Shown one piece after another: positions 1 to 6,170 of a DNA stretch of 7,941 nt (its first letter is position 1; each line of letters begins with the position of its first letter). Below the pieces are notes generated by a model that worked only from the letters and a program-made list of their open reading frames with translations, did no database searches and was not told where the DNA came from. The DNA lies in assembly GCA_027002315.1 (NCBI GenBank), contig JALWZV010000015.1, positions 1 to 7,941 of the forward strand, given 5' to 3'. The stretch comes from Candidatus Roizmanbacteria bacterium. Its GTDB lineage: Bacteria > Patescibacteriota > Microgenomatia > UBA1406 > GWC2-37-13. A program made the position numbers and the translations under genes.

Positions 1-9
1 AAAAAAATC

Positions 10-38
10 TTGACGTTTTTTTATTAGAAATGTATAAT
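10..38 (+). promoter_or_regulatory. Sigma-70-type promoter for the gene at 50, near-leaderless
   Basis: A -35 box TTGACG (10-15) and a perfect -10 box TATAAT (33-38) are separated by exactly 17 bases. The expected transcription start is around 44-46, only about 4-6 bases before the ATG at 50. No Shine-Dalgarno sequence lies in between (the stretch is T/A only), so the transcript should be leaderless or nearly so. The match is by eye, but both boxes and the spacing are close to ideal. Confidence 0.8.
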
Positions 39-49
39 TTTTTTAATTC

Positions 50-781
50 ATGAAAAATAAATCTCTAACTTATATTGCAATCTCAAGCTTTCTACTTATT
101 ATTGCAGTCCTTTTTGTTATTTTCAAATCAAAAAGCGGATCTACTAAGATAGCTAAAAATAAAATTGTTGATACAAAAAAAGAAAACGTGCTTGAGTCCG
201 CACAAAAAACAATGGAAGAACAAAGAGGTGAAAAGGTAAAAGTTGTTACAGGAAAAATGGAGAAAAATACACCGTTGGAGGTTGAGTTTATGATGCATGA
301 CTATGCTGATGTTCCTAAATCATCTCACAGTTTAAACGAGGTTAAAAAATTTTCAAAACCCCTTGTGGGAAAAGCATACTTTGAGGTCATTGAGACAGGA
401 AGAGCTGATGAATTAAGTACTGCACATCAAGCAGGAAAAGGAAAAGAATATTACTACGTGATATATAAATTTAAAGGTGATAAAAATAATCCTACTGGAA
501 ACACTATTTACCCCTCAAATTTGATGGAAACAGGATGGGATCCGTCTCCTCAGTTTGTGTGGATTGATGGAAGCAAAACACACTACTCGATATCTTTGGA
601 TACTAAGTATGTACTAAAGATGAAAGGTTATCCAAAACCCCCATTCATTGTCAAACTTACTACACCGAACTGGTTAACTCTAGCTGCTGTGTGGAAAATT
701 GATAAAGGCAGTAATCCAACCATAGCTTTTAAATACATTGACACTAAAGGTGATATACATCTACTTGAGTTAGTACGCTAA
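50..781 (+). CDS. Membrane-anchored extracytoplasmic protein of unknown function
   Basis: This 243-residue protein has a short basic N-terminus (MKNK), one hydrophobic segment at about residues 7-25, and then a Lys-rich linker (about 26-70). The rest is a soluble domain rich in beta-prone and aromatic residues (about 75-243). The layout suggests a single-pass anchor or uncleaved signal with the C-terminal domain outside the cell. No lipobox cysteine is visible. The C-terminal part vaguely resembles Ig-like beta-sandwich domains of the DUF4352 kind, but no diagnostic motif supports this. The ATG at 50 is preferred because it keeps the membrane segment and sits just after a near-consensus promoter; there is no in-frame Shine-Dalgarno alternative. 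It is the only plus-strand gene, and its last 12 bases overlap the 3' end of the convergent exporter permease. The function is not known. Confidence 0.8.
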   Translation: MKNKSLTYIAISSFLLIIAVLFVIFKSKSGSTKIAKNKIVDTKKENVLESAQKTMEEQRGEKVKVVTGKMEKNTPLEVEFMMHDYADVPKSSHSLNEVKKFSKPLVGKAYFEVIETGRADELSTAHQAGKGKEYYYVIYKFKGDKNNPTGNTIYPSNLMETGWDPSPQFVWIDGSKTHYSISLDTKYVLKMKGYPKPPFIVKLTTPNWLTLAAVWKIDKGSNPTIAFKYIDTKGDIHLLELVR

Positions 782-1558
782 ATTACCCAATCCATTATCT
801 AAAGCTTTCTCAAAGCTCCTCTTAAAGAAAACTAGCGCTAATCCTAAATACAAAATATTTAGCGCCAAGCTTATTAAAAATGAGTGTAGATTAAATCTAC
901 CCGTGCTAATTATCTCTCTCATGTTCTCAAACACATAAGACATAGGTAACAGACTAGATATTTTTTGCGCCCAATTTGGCAATATAGAGACTGGGTAATA
1001 CACAGCTGAAAAAGGTGCAAAAAGATAAGCCACAGACCATGCAAAGGTCTGAATCTTTCTACCAAAACGTAAGATTAATCCAGCAACGATAAAACCTATC
1101 CACCAACCGCTCATTATCAAGGAAAACAAAAGCGGTAAAAAGTAAAACCCAAACCTAAAAATGTTGATTTTGTAAAGCAACAGTGCCAAAAACACAGCAC
1201 AGCTGATACTAATAGCTGCCTTCAAAATTCCAATAAAAAGAAATGAGACCATCCACTCGCTCAGACGAATAGGCGAGACAAAGACATTTACTAAATTTTG
1301 ATCCCATAACTCTTCCAGTAAATTAACGGTTATCTCATACTGACCTCTCCACAATATCATCCATAAAATAAGCCCTGATATGATCATCAACATAATCATT
1401 GGAACGTTTGGAGCATTCTTTTTAAAAAAAGTACTTGTTAAACCCCAAAGTAACAAATCAACTGTAGGCCAATAGAATAGATCACTTAGACGATCTAAGC
1501 TATGAATAAGAAGATAAAAATACCTTAAAATAATGGCATAAACTCTACTAAACTTCAT
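770..1558 (-). CDS. ABC-2 type exporter permease
   Basis: This is the membrane subunit of an ABC exporter, 262 residues from ATG 1558. About six hydrophobic segments are visible, including VPMIMLMIISGLILWMILW, a long one around SFLFIGILKAAISISCAVF, and one near the C-terminus. The segment reading AVYYPVSILPNWAQ, then LLPMSYVFENMREI, is the typical ABC-2 membrane domain signature before the last helix. NVFVSPIRLSEW also matches the cytoplasmic loop of this family. Its gene follows the ATPase gene at once (TGA-T-ATG), so translational coupling is likely. A TTG at 1573 would add five residues and overlap the ATPase; the ATG is preferred. The cargo cannot be told from sequence; drug, lipid or polysaccharide export are all possible. 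Its 3' end overlaps the convergent gene at 50-781 by 12 bases. Confidence 0.9.
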   Translation of the reverse strand: MKFSRVYAIILRYFYLLIHSLDRLSDLFYWPTVDLLLWGLTSTFFKKNAPNVPMIMLMIISGLILWMILWRGQYEITVNLLEELWDQNLVNVFVSPIRLSEWMVSFLFIGILKAAISISCAVFLALLLYKINIFRFGFYFLPLLFSLIMSGWWIGFIVAGLILRFGRKIQTFAWSVAYLFAPFSAVYYPVSILPNWAQKISSLLPMSYVFENMREIISTGRFNLHSFLISLALNILYLGLALVFFKRSFEKALDNGLGNLAY

Positions 1559-1559
1559 A

Positions 1560-2465
1560 TCACTTCTTCGCAACTTTTAAAAAATAGTCCTCAAGACGTG
1601 GCTTGTCTATGCTAATCTCCTCATAAATAATTCCTTTACCCAATAACTGCTTTAAAAAATTAGGGATCTCATGTTGCTGTAAATTAATCACAATATGACG
1701 ATGCTTTAAAACAAATCTCAAGTGTTGCTGTTTGCACATCTCTATAGTTCTCTTCAACCCATCCTTAATCAAAAGTCTTATACGTGATGTCTTGAGAGTT
1801 TTAGCTAAACTATACGGTGTTCCCTCAGCAATAATCTTTCCATGATTAATAAATATCACTCTATCGCATATCTCTTCTATCTCTGCCATATTGTGCGAGG
1901 TTATAATTACAGAGATATTAAACTTATCCCGTTGCTCAAGCAAAAACTTTCGTATGTAATCAGCAATCTCTGGATCAAGTGATGCTGTCGGTTCATCTAA
2001 TAGTAAAACCTCAGGAAAATTTATCCACGCCTTAGCTAAGTTCAACCTCGTAGACTGTCCTGCTGACAGGGAAAACACCTGAGATTTCCATATCTCATCT
2101 AACCTAAACATTTTTTTTATCTTCTGTATTCTTTCCTTTCTATTTTTAATAGAGTACAGATGACTTATAAAATAAAGGTTTTCTGCAACTGTCAATCTTC
2201 TTGGCAGGCTTATATAGGTCGAGGAAAAATTTATTTTCTCTGTTATCTCCTCCTTGTGCTTAGATAGATCTTTACCAAAATACACAACCTGTCCGGATGT
2301 TGGCTTTAAGACACCTAACAGCATCTGCATCGTAGTTGTCTTTCCAGCACCATTTGGTCCAAGCACACCAAGAATCTCACCCTTTTTCAGACTAAATGAT
2401 ATGTCGCTTAGTGCTTGAAACTCACCAAATTTTTTCGTCAGATGACTGACATATAAAATATCCAT
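1560..2465 (-). CDS. ABC-2 exporter ATP-binding protein
   Basis: This is the cytoplasmic ATPase subunit that pairs with the downstream permease, 301 residues. The motifs appear in order: Walker A GPNGAGKT (36-43), signature LSAGQ (133-137, a variant of LSGGQ), Walker B VLLLDEP (153-159), D-loop SLD (162-164) and H-loop His191. The usual Q-loop glutamine appears to be Thr83, in INFSSTYISLPRRLTV, if aligned against the usual GYLPQ pattern. The region after about residue 225 is a C-terminal extension typical of ABC-2 exporter ATPases. Its start is firm: ATG at 2465 is preceded by AAGGGG five bases upstream, and a good promoter lies at 2521-2549. It heads a two-gene operon. The substrate is unknown. 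Confidence 0.93.
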   Translation of the reverse strand: MDILYVSHLTKKFGEFQALSDISFSLKKGEILGVLGPNGAGKTTTMQMLLGVLKPTSGQVVYFGKDLSKHKEEITEKINFSSTYISLPRRLTVAENLYFISHLYSIKNRKERIQKIKKMFRLDEIWKSQVFSLSAGQSTRLNLAKAWINFPEVLLLDEPTASLDPEIADYIRKFLLEQRDKFNISVIITSHNMAEIEEICDRVIFINHGKIIAEGTPYSLAKTLKTSRIRLLIKDGLKRTIEMCKQQHLRFVLKHRHIVINLQQHEIPNFLKQLLGKGIIYEEISIDKPRLEDYFLKVAKK

Positions 2466-2470
2466 AGAAA

Positions 2471-2476
2471 CCCCTT
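2471..2476 (-). promoter_or_regulatory. Shine-Dalgarno site of the ABC ATPase gene
   Basis: AAGGGG lies five bases before the ATG at 2465 on the minus strand. It is the only convincing Shine-Dalgarno sequence before any gene in the window, and it occurs in the only transcription unit with a real 5' leader. Confidence 0.65.
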
Positions 2477-2520
2477 AAAAAAACTTAAAATGCGCTGAAT
2501 GAGAGTAGGTGTGAAGTTGT

Positions 2521-2549
2521 ATTATAACCCACAAACACAAAAAATCCAA
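2521..2549 (-). promoter_or_regulatory. Promoter of the ABC exporter operon
   Basis: On the minus strand a -35-like box TTGGAT (2549-2544) is followed by exactly 17 bases and a perfect TATAAT (2526-2521). The predicted start near 2514 gives a leader of about 48 bases before the ATG at 2465. The gap 2466-2604 otherwise holds only AT-rich sequence; I see no strong terminator for the gene ending at 2605. Confidence 0.7.
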
Positions 2550-2604
2550 ATGATTTAAATGTCTTGATATTCCTAAAAATACAGCTATTCCCCTCTAAAA
2601 AACT

Positions 2605-4575
2605 TTAGTTTGTCTCATCCTCTTTAAACTTTTCTTGCCACTCTCTAATACCTCTTCTTTTATCTATCAACTCCTTCAACTCTAGATATTTATCTTCATC
2701 CGACGAATAAATAAATTCTGCTATAGTCTGCAGTGATTGAGTTCGTTCCTCAAGTTCTTGTACTTCTTGTTTTTTTTGCTTGATTCTTTTTTCAAGATCA
2801 GCAATCTTCTGCTTCTTTTTTTTCTCAGTTAATAAAGCACCACGATTCCTAAATCTTCCTCTTACAGGAGCTTCCCTTGTTCGTTGTAAATCAGCTTCTA
2901 AACTTAAAAGGGTTGACTTCTTGGTAGTCAACTGCGATTCCATGCTCCTTTTAATCCCTTTTAATTTTGTTGCAATCTCGGTATCCAACTCAGAAAATCG
3001 ACCTTCCACTCGAGACGAGATCTTACCTTTCTCCTGTAACACTAACTTATCTCTATATCTTGGGACATCGTTCTCAATCACGCTACTGACCTCTTCAACC
3101 TCTTCCTGCAAATTACCTTGAGCTTCCTGCCTGTCGTTACCAAACACCTTATTTAAACGCTCTTCAAAAGCCTTTAAACTCTCCTCTGACAATATAGGTG
3201 TTTGTGCATCATTGAATAAAGCTTTTCCTACCAGTTGACGAGCTTCATTATTCTTAGAGATAACACGTAAAAATCCAATAGCTTCTCTCAATCCTCGCCC
3301 AATGTTAACCAATCTCTCTTTCCTAACAGTATCCTCACTAACATGATTTAAAAGCTCGTCGAAATGTTCAAACCAAACAACTAAGTCACTAGGTGCTAGG
3401 ATATAGTCTCCCGCCATCATATCCTTGTCAACTACTTTGGTTATATATTCTTCTACACTTCTACGCTTAACAAGATCAGAGGCATCAAAACCTTTTAACC
3501 ACCTAAATATACTACCTCTACTTACATCAACAGGACCATCGCCTCTGTCACTTATAATAATTCTTCTTCCAAGCTCGGCTAAGATATATCCTGCAGCCTC
3601 CGCCTCACTTCTTGTTTGTGCTTTCTTCTGTATTTGCGCCAAAACATCATCTTGGTCATCGCTCCAGTCCCACTCCAAACTAATCATATCCTCAACTCTC
3701 TGACCTCCAAAAAACTCCAACTTCTGTCTTTTATACCACTCCTTCCATTGCTCTTTATTTTTTTGCTGCTCTGCTTTCTCTATCTTTGCAAGAGACTTGC
3801 TAATACGTTTTTCCAAACTTGACACGTCATTGAAATTTGTGTTTCTTGAAAGTACGTTCCTATTCTGATTTATCAACTCTAAAACCACATTTAACGTCGC
3901 TCTTCTCTGGTCTGTTGGAAGATAATGCGCTATACTGCTTACTCCAGATAATCCATCATAAGTTATTTTGTTTAGAGTACCTGTTTCTCTTAAAAATTCC
4001 AAAGCTTCCTGAGGTCTTCCAAAAGCAGTCATACTCATCAAGAAAAAGTCAGCGGCTTTATCCATCCTCTGCAAGGTCCGAGTTAAATTTGCTTTTGTCT
4101 CCTCCGATAAACGGTAATCTCTCATAATAGTTTGAGATGAAGAAAGATCAGACCATATTTCTTTGTTGTATCTTGTAGCCCCTCTGGCCTCTAAGACTGC
4201 TTTCAAAACAAGCTCTTCGGTTCCAGGCAAATTATTATTATTTAAATATGGACTATTAATGTTTACAAGAGCCAGTACCAAACGTTTCAAGGTCTCAGGA
4301 GGCTGATCGAGACGACTTGGTCTATACCCAACCCCTAAAGACAAAACAAACTGCGGTGTTGTCTTAGCATATCTACCTAACCTATTTAAATATTTTGCCT
4401 GATAGTTTTCGTTAAGTTGTTCCCTCCAGCTATTATCTTCTGCTTGTGTTTCAAAAAAGCCTTCTTGAATAGGGGAAATATACTCATCAAACGTAATTGC
4501 AAAAAAAGACCGAGGTTCAGCTTTTTGCTCTTTTGCGCCTAGTTGTGCAAATTCTAGACTACCATCAACTGCCAT
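2605..4575 (-). CDS. Large cytoplasmic coiled-coil protein, function unknown
   Basis: I do not recognise this 656-residue protein. It has no signal peptide and no membrane segment, and is highly charged. Residues about 60-245 look like a helical domain; about 250-285 form a short charged helix (SLEKRISKSLAKIEKAEQ). Residues about 290-480 form a second, mostly helical domain containing the Trp/Asp-rich patch SLEWDWSDDQDD (299-310). Residues about 525-565 and 582-617 show heptad-like patterns typical of coiled coils, interrupted by a basic Gly/Arg loop (571-580). No nuclease, ATPase or DNA-binding motif stands out. The ATG at 4575 directly follows an extended -10 promoter. It lies 30 bases downstream of the tRNA-guanine transglycosylase gene on the same strand, but the promoter makes independent transcription possible. 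A structural or scaffold role is conceivable, but this is only a guess from composition. Confidence 0.85.
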   Translation of the reverse strand: MAVDGSLEFAQLGAKEQKAEPRSFFAITFDEYISPIQEGFFETQAEDNSWREQLNENYQAKYLNRLGRYAKTTPQFVLSLGVGYRPSRLDQPPETLKRLVLALVNINSPYLNNNNLPGTEELVLKAVLEARGATRYNKEIWSDLSSSQTIMRDYRLSEETKANLTRTLQRMDKAADFFLMSMTAFGRPQEALEFLRETGTLNKITYDGLSGVSSIAHYLPTDQRRATLNVVLELINQNRNVLSRNTNFNDVSSLEKRISKSLAKIEKAEQQKNKEQWKEWYKRQKLEFFGGQRVEDMISLEWDWSDDQDDVLAQIQKKAQTRSEAEAAGYILAELGRRIIISDRGDGPVDVSRGSIFRWLKGFDASDLVKRRSVEEYITKVVDKDMMAGDYILAPSDLVVWFEHFDELLNHVSEDTVRKERLVNIGRGLREAIGFLRVISKNNEARQLVGKALFNDAQTPILSEESLKAFEERLNKVFGNDRQEAQGNLQEEVEEVSSVIENDVPRYRDKLVLQEKGKISSRVEGRFSELDTEIATKLKGIKRSMESQLTTKKSTLLSLEADLQRTREAPVRGRFRNRGALLTEKKKKQKIADLEKRIKQKKQEVQELEERTQSLQTIAEFIYSSDEDKYLELKELIDKRRGIREWQEKFKEDETN

Positions 4576-4583
4576 AGTACAAA

Positions 4584-4592
4584 ATTATACCA
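4584..4592 (-). promoter_or_regulatory. Extended -10 promoter of the 656-residue protein gene, leaderless
   Basis: On the minus strand TGG-TATAAT (4592-4584) is a perfect -10 box with the TGn extension. Only eight bases separate it from the ATG at 4575, so transcription should start within one or two bases of the start codon. No good -35 box is seen at normal spacing (best is TTTGAG at 15), which the TGn extension can make up for. There is no Shine-Dalgarno. Confidence 0.65.
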
Positions 4593-4605
4593 AAAAAATA
4601 AAAAC

Positions 4606-5700
4606 TCAAATCAGTTTTCTCAATCTCTTTATCAGAGTAGAGTAGAGGTGGAGATTGTGAATTGAGGCTAAGCGATAGGCTAGAGTGTCCTCAATTGTGA
4701 ACAAATGCTTCAGATAAGAAACAGAGTAGTTTCTACAGGTAAAACAGTCGCAAAACTCACTAATCGGATTAGTATCACGATAGTACTTTTCTTTGCTTAA
4801 GTAAATGTACTTAAACAAATCTTGATAATCAGTTTTATTGAGTTCTATATCATCGGGACTTTGTTTAAAGGCATAAAGGCGTTTGTGTCGTGCATCTCTT
4901 GTAGGCAGAACACAATCAAAAATATGATAACCGAACTGAACGCCCTTAATAATTTCAGCTGGCTTGCCAACTCCCAAAGCAAAACGAACTTTATCATCTG
5001 GAGTAAGCTTAGCATTCTCCTCAAACATTTGGTAATTGAATTTACCATCTTTCTTCATCGGCCAGCCTCCAAATCCATAACCATCAAACCCTACCTTCAT
5101 TAACTCATTAGCACAGCGCTCTCTTTCTTTCATATTAAAACCACCTTGTATTACTCCTAAGATTAACGGCCTGTTTTTCTCATCAATTTCCCTAATCTCT
5201 AACTGGCGCAAGTATTCTTCCTTAGCACGTTTTGCCCACTCAATAGTAATATCAACAGAGTGTTTAATTTCATCAAGCGGGGCACTTGGAGAAGTAAAAT
5301 AATCAAGTACAATTACAACATCTGTTCCAAGATTAAACTGAACCTTTATGGATTTTTCGGGTGTAAACACCTTGTTGTCAAACTTAACTCCTCTTGACGT
5401 AATCTTGCCCTGTTTCTTAAACTTGTGTATTAAAGACATTATCTGAAAACCACCAGAGTCAGAGATAGCAAACCCGTTCCAGTTCATAAACTTCTTAACT
5501 CCACCAACAGAGTGTAAAAACTTATCGCCGGGTTGGTTCATTAAATGATAGGTATTCACAATGAATCCTTCTATTCCTGTGTTCTTTAAGTCTATTGTAT
5601 CAACTCCCTTGACAACAGCTCGCGTTGCATCAGGAAAAAATACAGGAAACTGCATCTTCTTTCCTCTTACTTTAACACTCTGTAGATAATTTCTTTTCAT
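4606..5700 (-). CDS. tgt: tRNA-guanine transglycosylase (queuine/preQ1 tRNA-ribosyltransferase) family
   Basis: Enzymes of this family swap guanine-34 of GUN-anticodon tRNAs for a 7-deazaguanine base. At 364 residues the length fits bacterial Tgt. Visible motifs: NTYHLM (49-54), DSGGFQ with general acid/base Asp81 (81-86), Asp133 in LDYFTSP, GVIQGG (182-187), and FDCVLPTR with nucleophile Asp262. The zinc site C-x-C-xx-C-x25-H is complete (Cys317, Cys319, Cys322, His348). Three regions are unusual. The base-recognition loop reads GGWPMKKDG (211-219), where bacterial enzymes have GGL(S/A)VGE. The segment after the nucleophile reads RDARHKRLYAF rather than RNxRNGxxF. The N-terminal MPVGT-like motif is FPDAT. 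Substrate choice may therefore differ from the textbook preQ1. No queuosine synthesis gene is nearby, so base salvage is more likely. A DNA-modifying DpdA-like role is a weaker alternative. The ATG at 5700 is preferred. Confidence 0.93.
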   Translation of the reverse strand: MKRNYLQSVKVRGKKMQFPVFFPDATRAVVKGVDTIDLKNTGIEGFIVNTYHLMNQPGDKFLHSVGGVKKFMNWNGFAISDSGGFQIMSLIHKFKKQGKITSRGVKFDNKVFTPEKSIKVQFNLGTDVVIVLDYFTSPSAPLDEIKHSVDITIEWAKRAKEEYLRQLEIREIDEKNRPLILGVIQGGFNMKERERCANELMKVGFDGYGFGGWPMKKDGKFNYQMFEENAKLTPDDKVRFALGVGKPAEIIKGVQFGYHIFDCVLPTRDARHKRLYAFKQSPDDIELNKTDYQDLFKYIYLSKEKYYRDTNPISEFCDCFTCRNYSVSYLKHLFTIEDTLAYRLASIHNLHLYSTLIKRLRKLI

Positions 5701-5706
5701 ATGAGA

Positions 5707-5715
5707 ATTGTAACA
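5707..5715 (-). promoter_or_regulatory. Extended -10 promoter of tgt, leaderless
   Basis: On the minus strand TGT-TACAAT (5715-5707) forms an extended -10 element ending six bases before the ATG at 5700. Transcription would then start at or next to the A of the start codon. No -35 box at normal spacing and no Shine-Dalgarno are seen. The match is less perfect than the other promoters here, but the placement is the same. Confidence 0.5.
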
Positions 5716-5762
5716 TAATTCAACTTTTGAATTACTAATGTCTAATTAACTGCTCTTTCATA

Positions 5763-5775
5763 TCACTGCAATCCT
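5763..5775 (+). repeat. 13-bp direct repeat, copy 1
   Basis: TCACTGCAATCCT here recurs exactly at 5922-5934. Each copy lies just upstream of a GCAATC-type repeat end, so it looks like part of a larger degenerate repeat unit rather than an independent site. Confidence 0.55.
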
Positions 5776-5793
5776 CCCAATTTATCGGGAGGA
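5772..5793. repeat. Small hairpin in the repeat cluster
   Basis: TCCTCCC (5772-5778) and GGGAGGA (5787-5793) form a perfect 7-bp stem with an 8-base loop. No T-run follows on either strand, so it is not a standard intrinsic terminator. It starts inside the 13-bp direct repeat and is probably a short variant of the same palindromic family. Confidence 0.55.
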
Positions 5794-5797
5794 GAAA

Positions 5798-5909
5798 CAA
5801 TCTCCACCGCTATGATACTTAACACAACCTTTGAAGAACTAAACAGTAGTCAGCCTTATCTCACACAGGCGGAGATCGCCGCGCTCGCTTGCCGCTCGCT
5901 CGCGATGAC
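5798..5909 (+). repeat. Long direct repeat unit, copy 1
   Basis: A unit of about 112 bases that begins CAATCTCCACCGC and ends in GCGATGAC. It aligns along its whole length with 6019-6132. Over the first 40 bases about four in five positions agree by eye; in the final 42-base GC-rich module 39 of 42 agree. The more divergent middle (around CTTTGAA) suggests an old duplication in which the palindromic part is kept by conversion or by constraint. Confidence 0.7.
5868..5909 (-). repeat. GC-rich palindromic module 1
   Basis: The 42-base module runs GGCGGAGATCGCCGCG to CTCGCGATGAC. Read on the minus strand it has the form GTCATCGCGAG...GGCGATCTCCGCC, the same ends as the plus-oriented module at 5971-6029. 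It contains inverted ATCGC/GCGAT pairs and a GCGAGC/GCTCGC core able to fold. It is 39/42 identical to 6091-6132. The GC content is far above that of the neighbouring genes. Confidence 0.8.
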
Positions 5910-5921
5910 ATGAGAGAGTAG

Positions 5922-5934
5922 TCACTGCAATCCT
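5922..5934 (+). repeat. 13-bp direct repeat, copy 2
   Basis: TCACTGCAATCCT matches 5763-5775 exactly. Confidence 0.55.
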
Positions 5935-5970
5935 TTGATTCAGAAGAAAAACTCCCCATCGTAAGAATAA

Positions 5971-6029
5971 CGTCATTGCGAGGAACGAAGCCACGCTAAG
6001 CGTGGCGTGGTGACGCGGCAATCCCCGCC
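5971..6029 (+). repeat. GC-rich palindromic module 2, opposite orientation
   Basis: The 59-base module begins CGTCATTGCGAG and ends CGCGGCAATCCCCGCC. Inside is a perfect hairpin CCACGC-TAA-GCGTGG (5991-6005). Its ends match the reverse complement of modules 1 and 3: 14 of 16 bases at the CCGCC end and 12 of 13 at the ACGTCAT end. Its inner part differs. Sequences of this CGTCATTGCGAG...GGCAATC type are, from memory, common intergenic palindromic repeats in many unrelated bacterial genomes; a database search would settle that. Confidence 0.8.
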
Positions 6030-6132
6030 GTTATGGTACTTAATACTAATCTTTGAAATTTGAATCAATAGCCAGTCTTGTTTTCATTAAGGCGGAGATC
6101 GCCGCGCTCGCTAATCGCTCGCTCGCGATGAC
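6019..6132 (+). repeat. Long direct repeat unit, copy 2
   Basis: The second copy of the unit at 5798-5909, here 114 bases, begins CAATCCCCGCCG and shares TATGGTACTTAA and CTTTGAA blocks with copy 1. Its first 11 bases are also the end of palindromic module 2, so the two repeat layers overlap. Confidence 0.7.
6091..6132 (-). repeat. GC-rich palindromic module 3
   Basis: It differs from 5868-5909 at only three positions, all in the central loop region. With module 2 it can form a large imperfect inverted repeat (arms 5970-6029 and 6091-6134, spacer 61 bases). It begins about 40 bases past the stop codon of the prenyltransferase gene and could act as a 3' stabilising or attenuating structure of that mRNA, as REP elements do. 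Confidence 0.8.
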
Positions 6133-6170
6133 GTATTTAGTATTAGTAATTAGAAATTAGAAATTTTCTT

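Larger units (their letters stand above)
5730..6151. repeat. 10-bp inverted repeat bracketing the repeat cluster
   Basis: AATTACTAAT at 5730-5739 and its exact reverse complement ATTAGTAATT at 6142-6151 enclose all of the GC-rich modules (422 bases outer to outer). This could be the terminal inverted repeat of a small non-autonomous element. The arms are pure A/T with one C/G, so chance in AT-rich DNA is a serious alternative. Confidence 0.3.
5701..6170. other. Non-coding block holding a cluster of GC-rich palindromic repeats
   Basis: About 470 bases separate tgt from the prenyltransferase gene, far more than any other gap here. No credible gene is present; a 60-codon minus-strand frame at 5839-6021 only reads through the repeats. 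The block holds three GC-rich palindromic modules in alternating orientation (5868-5909, 5971-6029, 6091-6132), a longer direct repeat that contains two of them, and a small hairpin at 5772-5793. AT-rich tracts edge it, including TTAGAAA-type tandem units around 6149-6164. No terminator with a T-run was found for the prenyltransferase gene ending at 6171. Confidence 0.85.

Noticed and set aside
2561..2604. Intrinsic terminator after the 656-residue gene
   Set aside because: The only stem (CTAAA/TTTAG around the stop codon) is short and AT-only, with no following T-run, so it is not strong enough to call.
2780..4127. Several plus-strand open frames (68-113 codons) opposite the 656-residue gene
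   Set aside because: They are antisense shadows of a long, well-supported gene, rich in Ser/Leu from the complement of Lys/Glu codons, with no promoters and no recognisable motifs.
4822..5103. Open frames on both strands inside tgt (plus 4822-5103, minus 4845-5048)
   Set aside because: The tgt frame carries all catalytic and zinc motifs across this stretch; the others are out-of-frame shadows.
5701..5820. A riboswitch (for example preQ1) upstream of tgt
   Set aside because: The best promoter starts transcription at the ATG, leaving no leader, and I could not see a preQ1 aptamer pattern in the upstream sequence.
5839..6021. A 60-codon minus-strand open frame in the repeat block
   Set aside because: It reads through palindromic modules 1 and 2 and gives the low-information Arg/Ser/Glu-rich peptide typical of spurious frames in such repeats. 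It has no promoter or Shine-Dalgarno.
5868..6132. The repeat cluster as a CRISPR array
   Set aside because: There are only three modules, they alternate in orientation, their spacing sequences are themselves related, and no cas gene is present.
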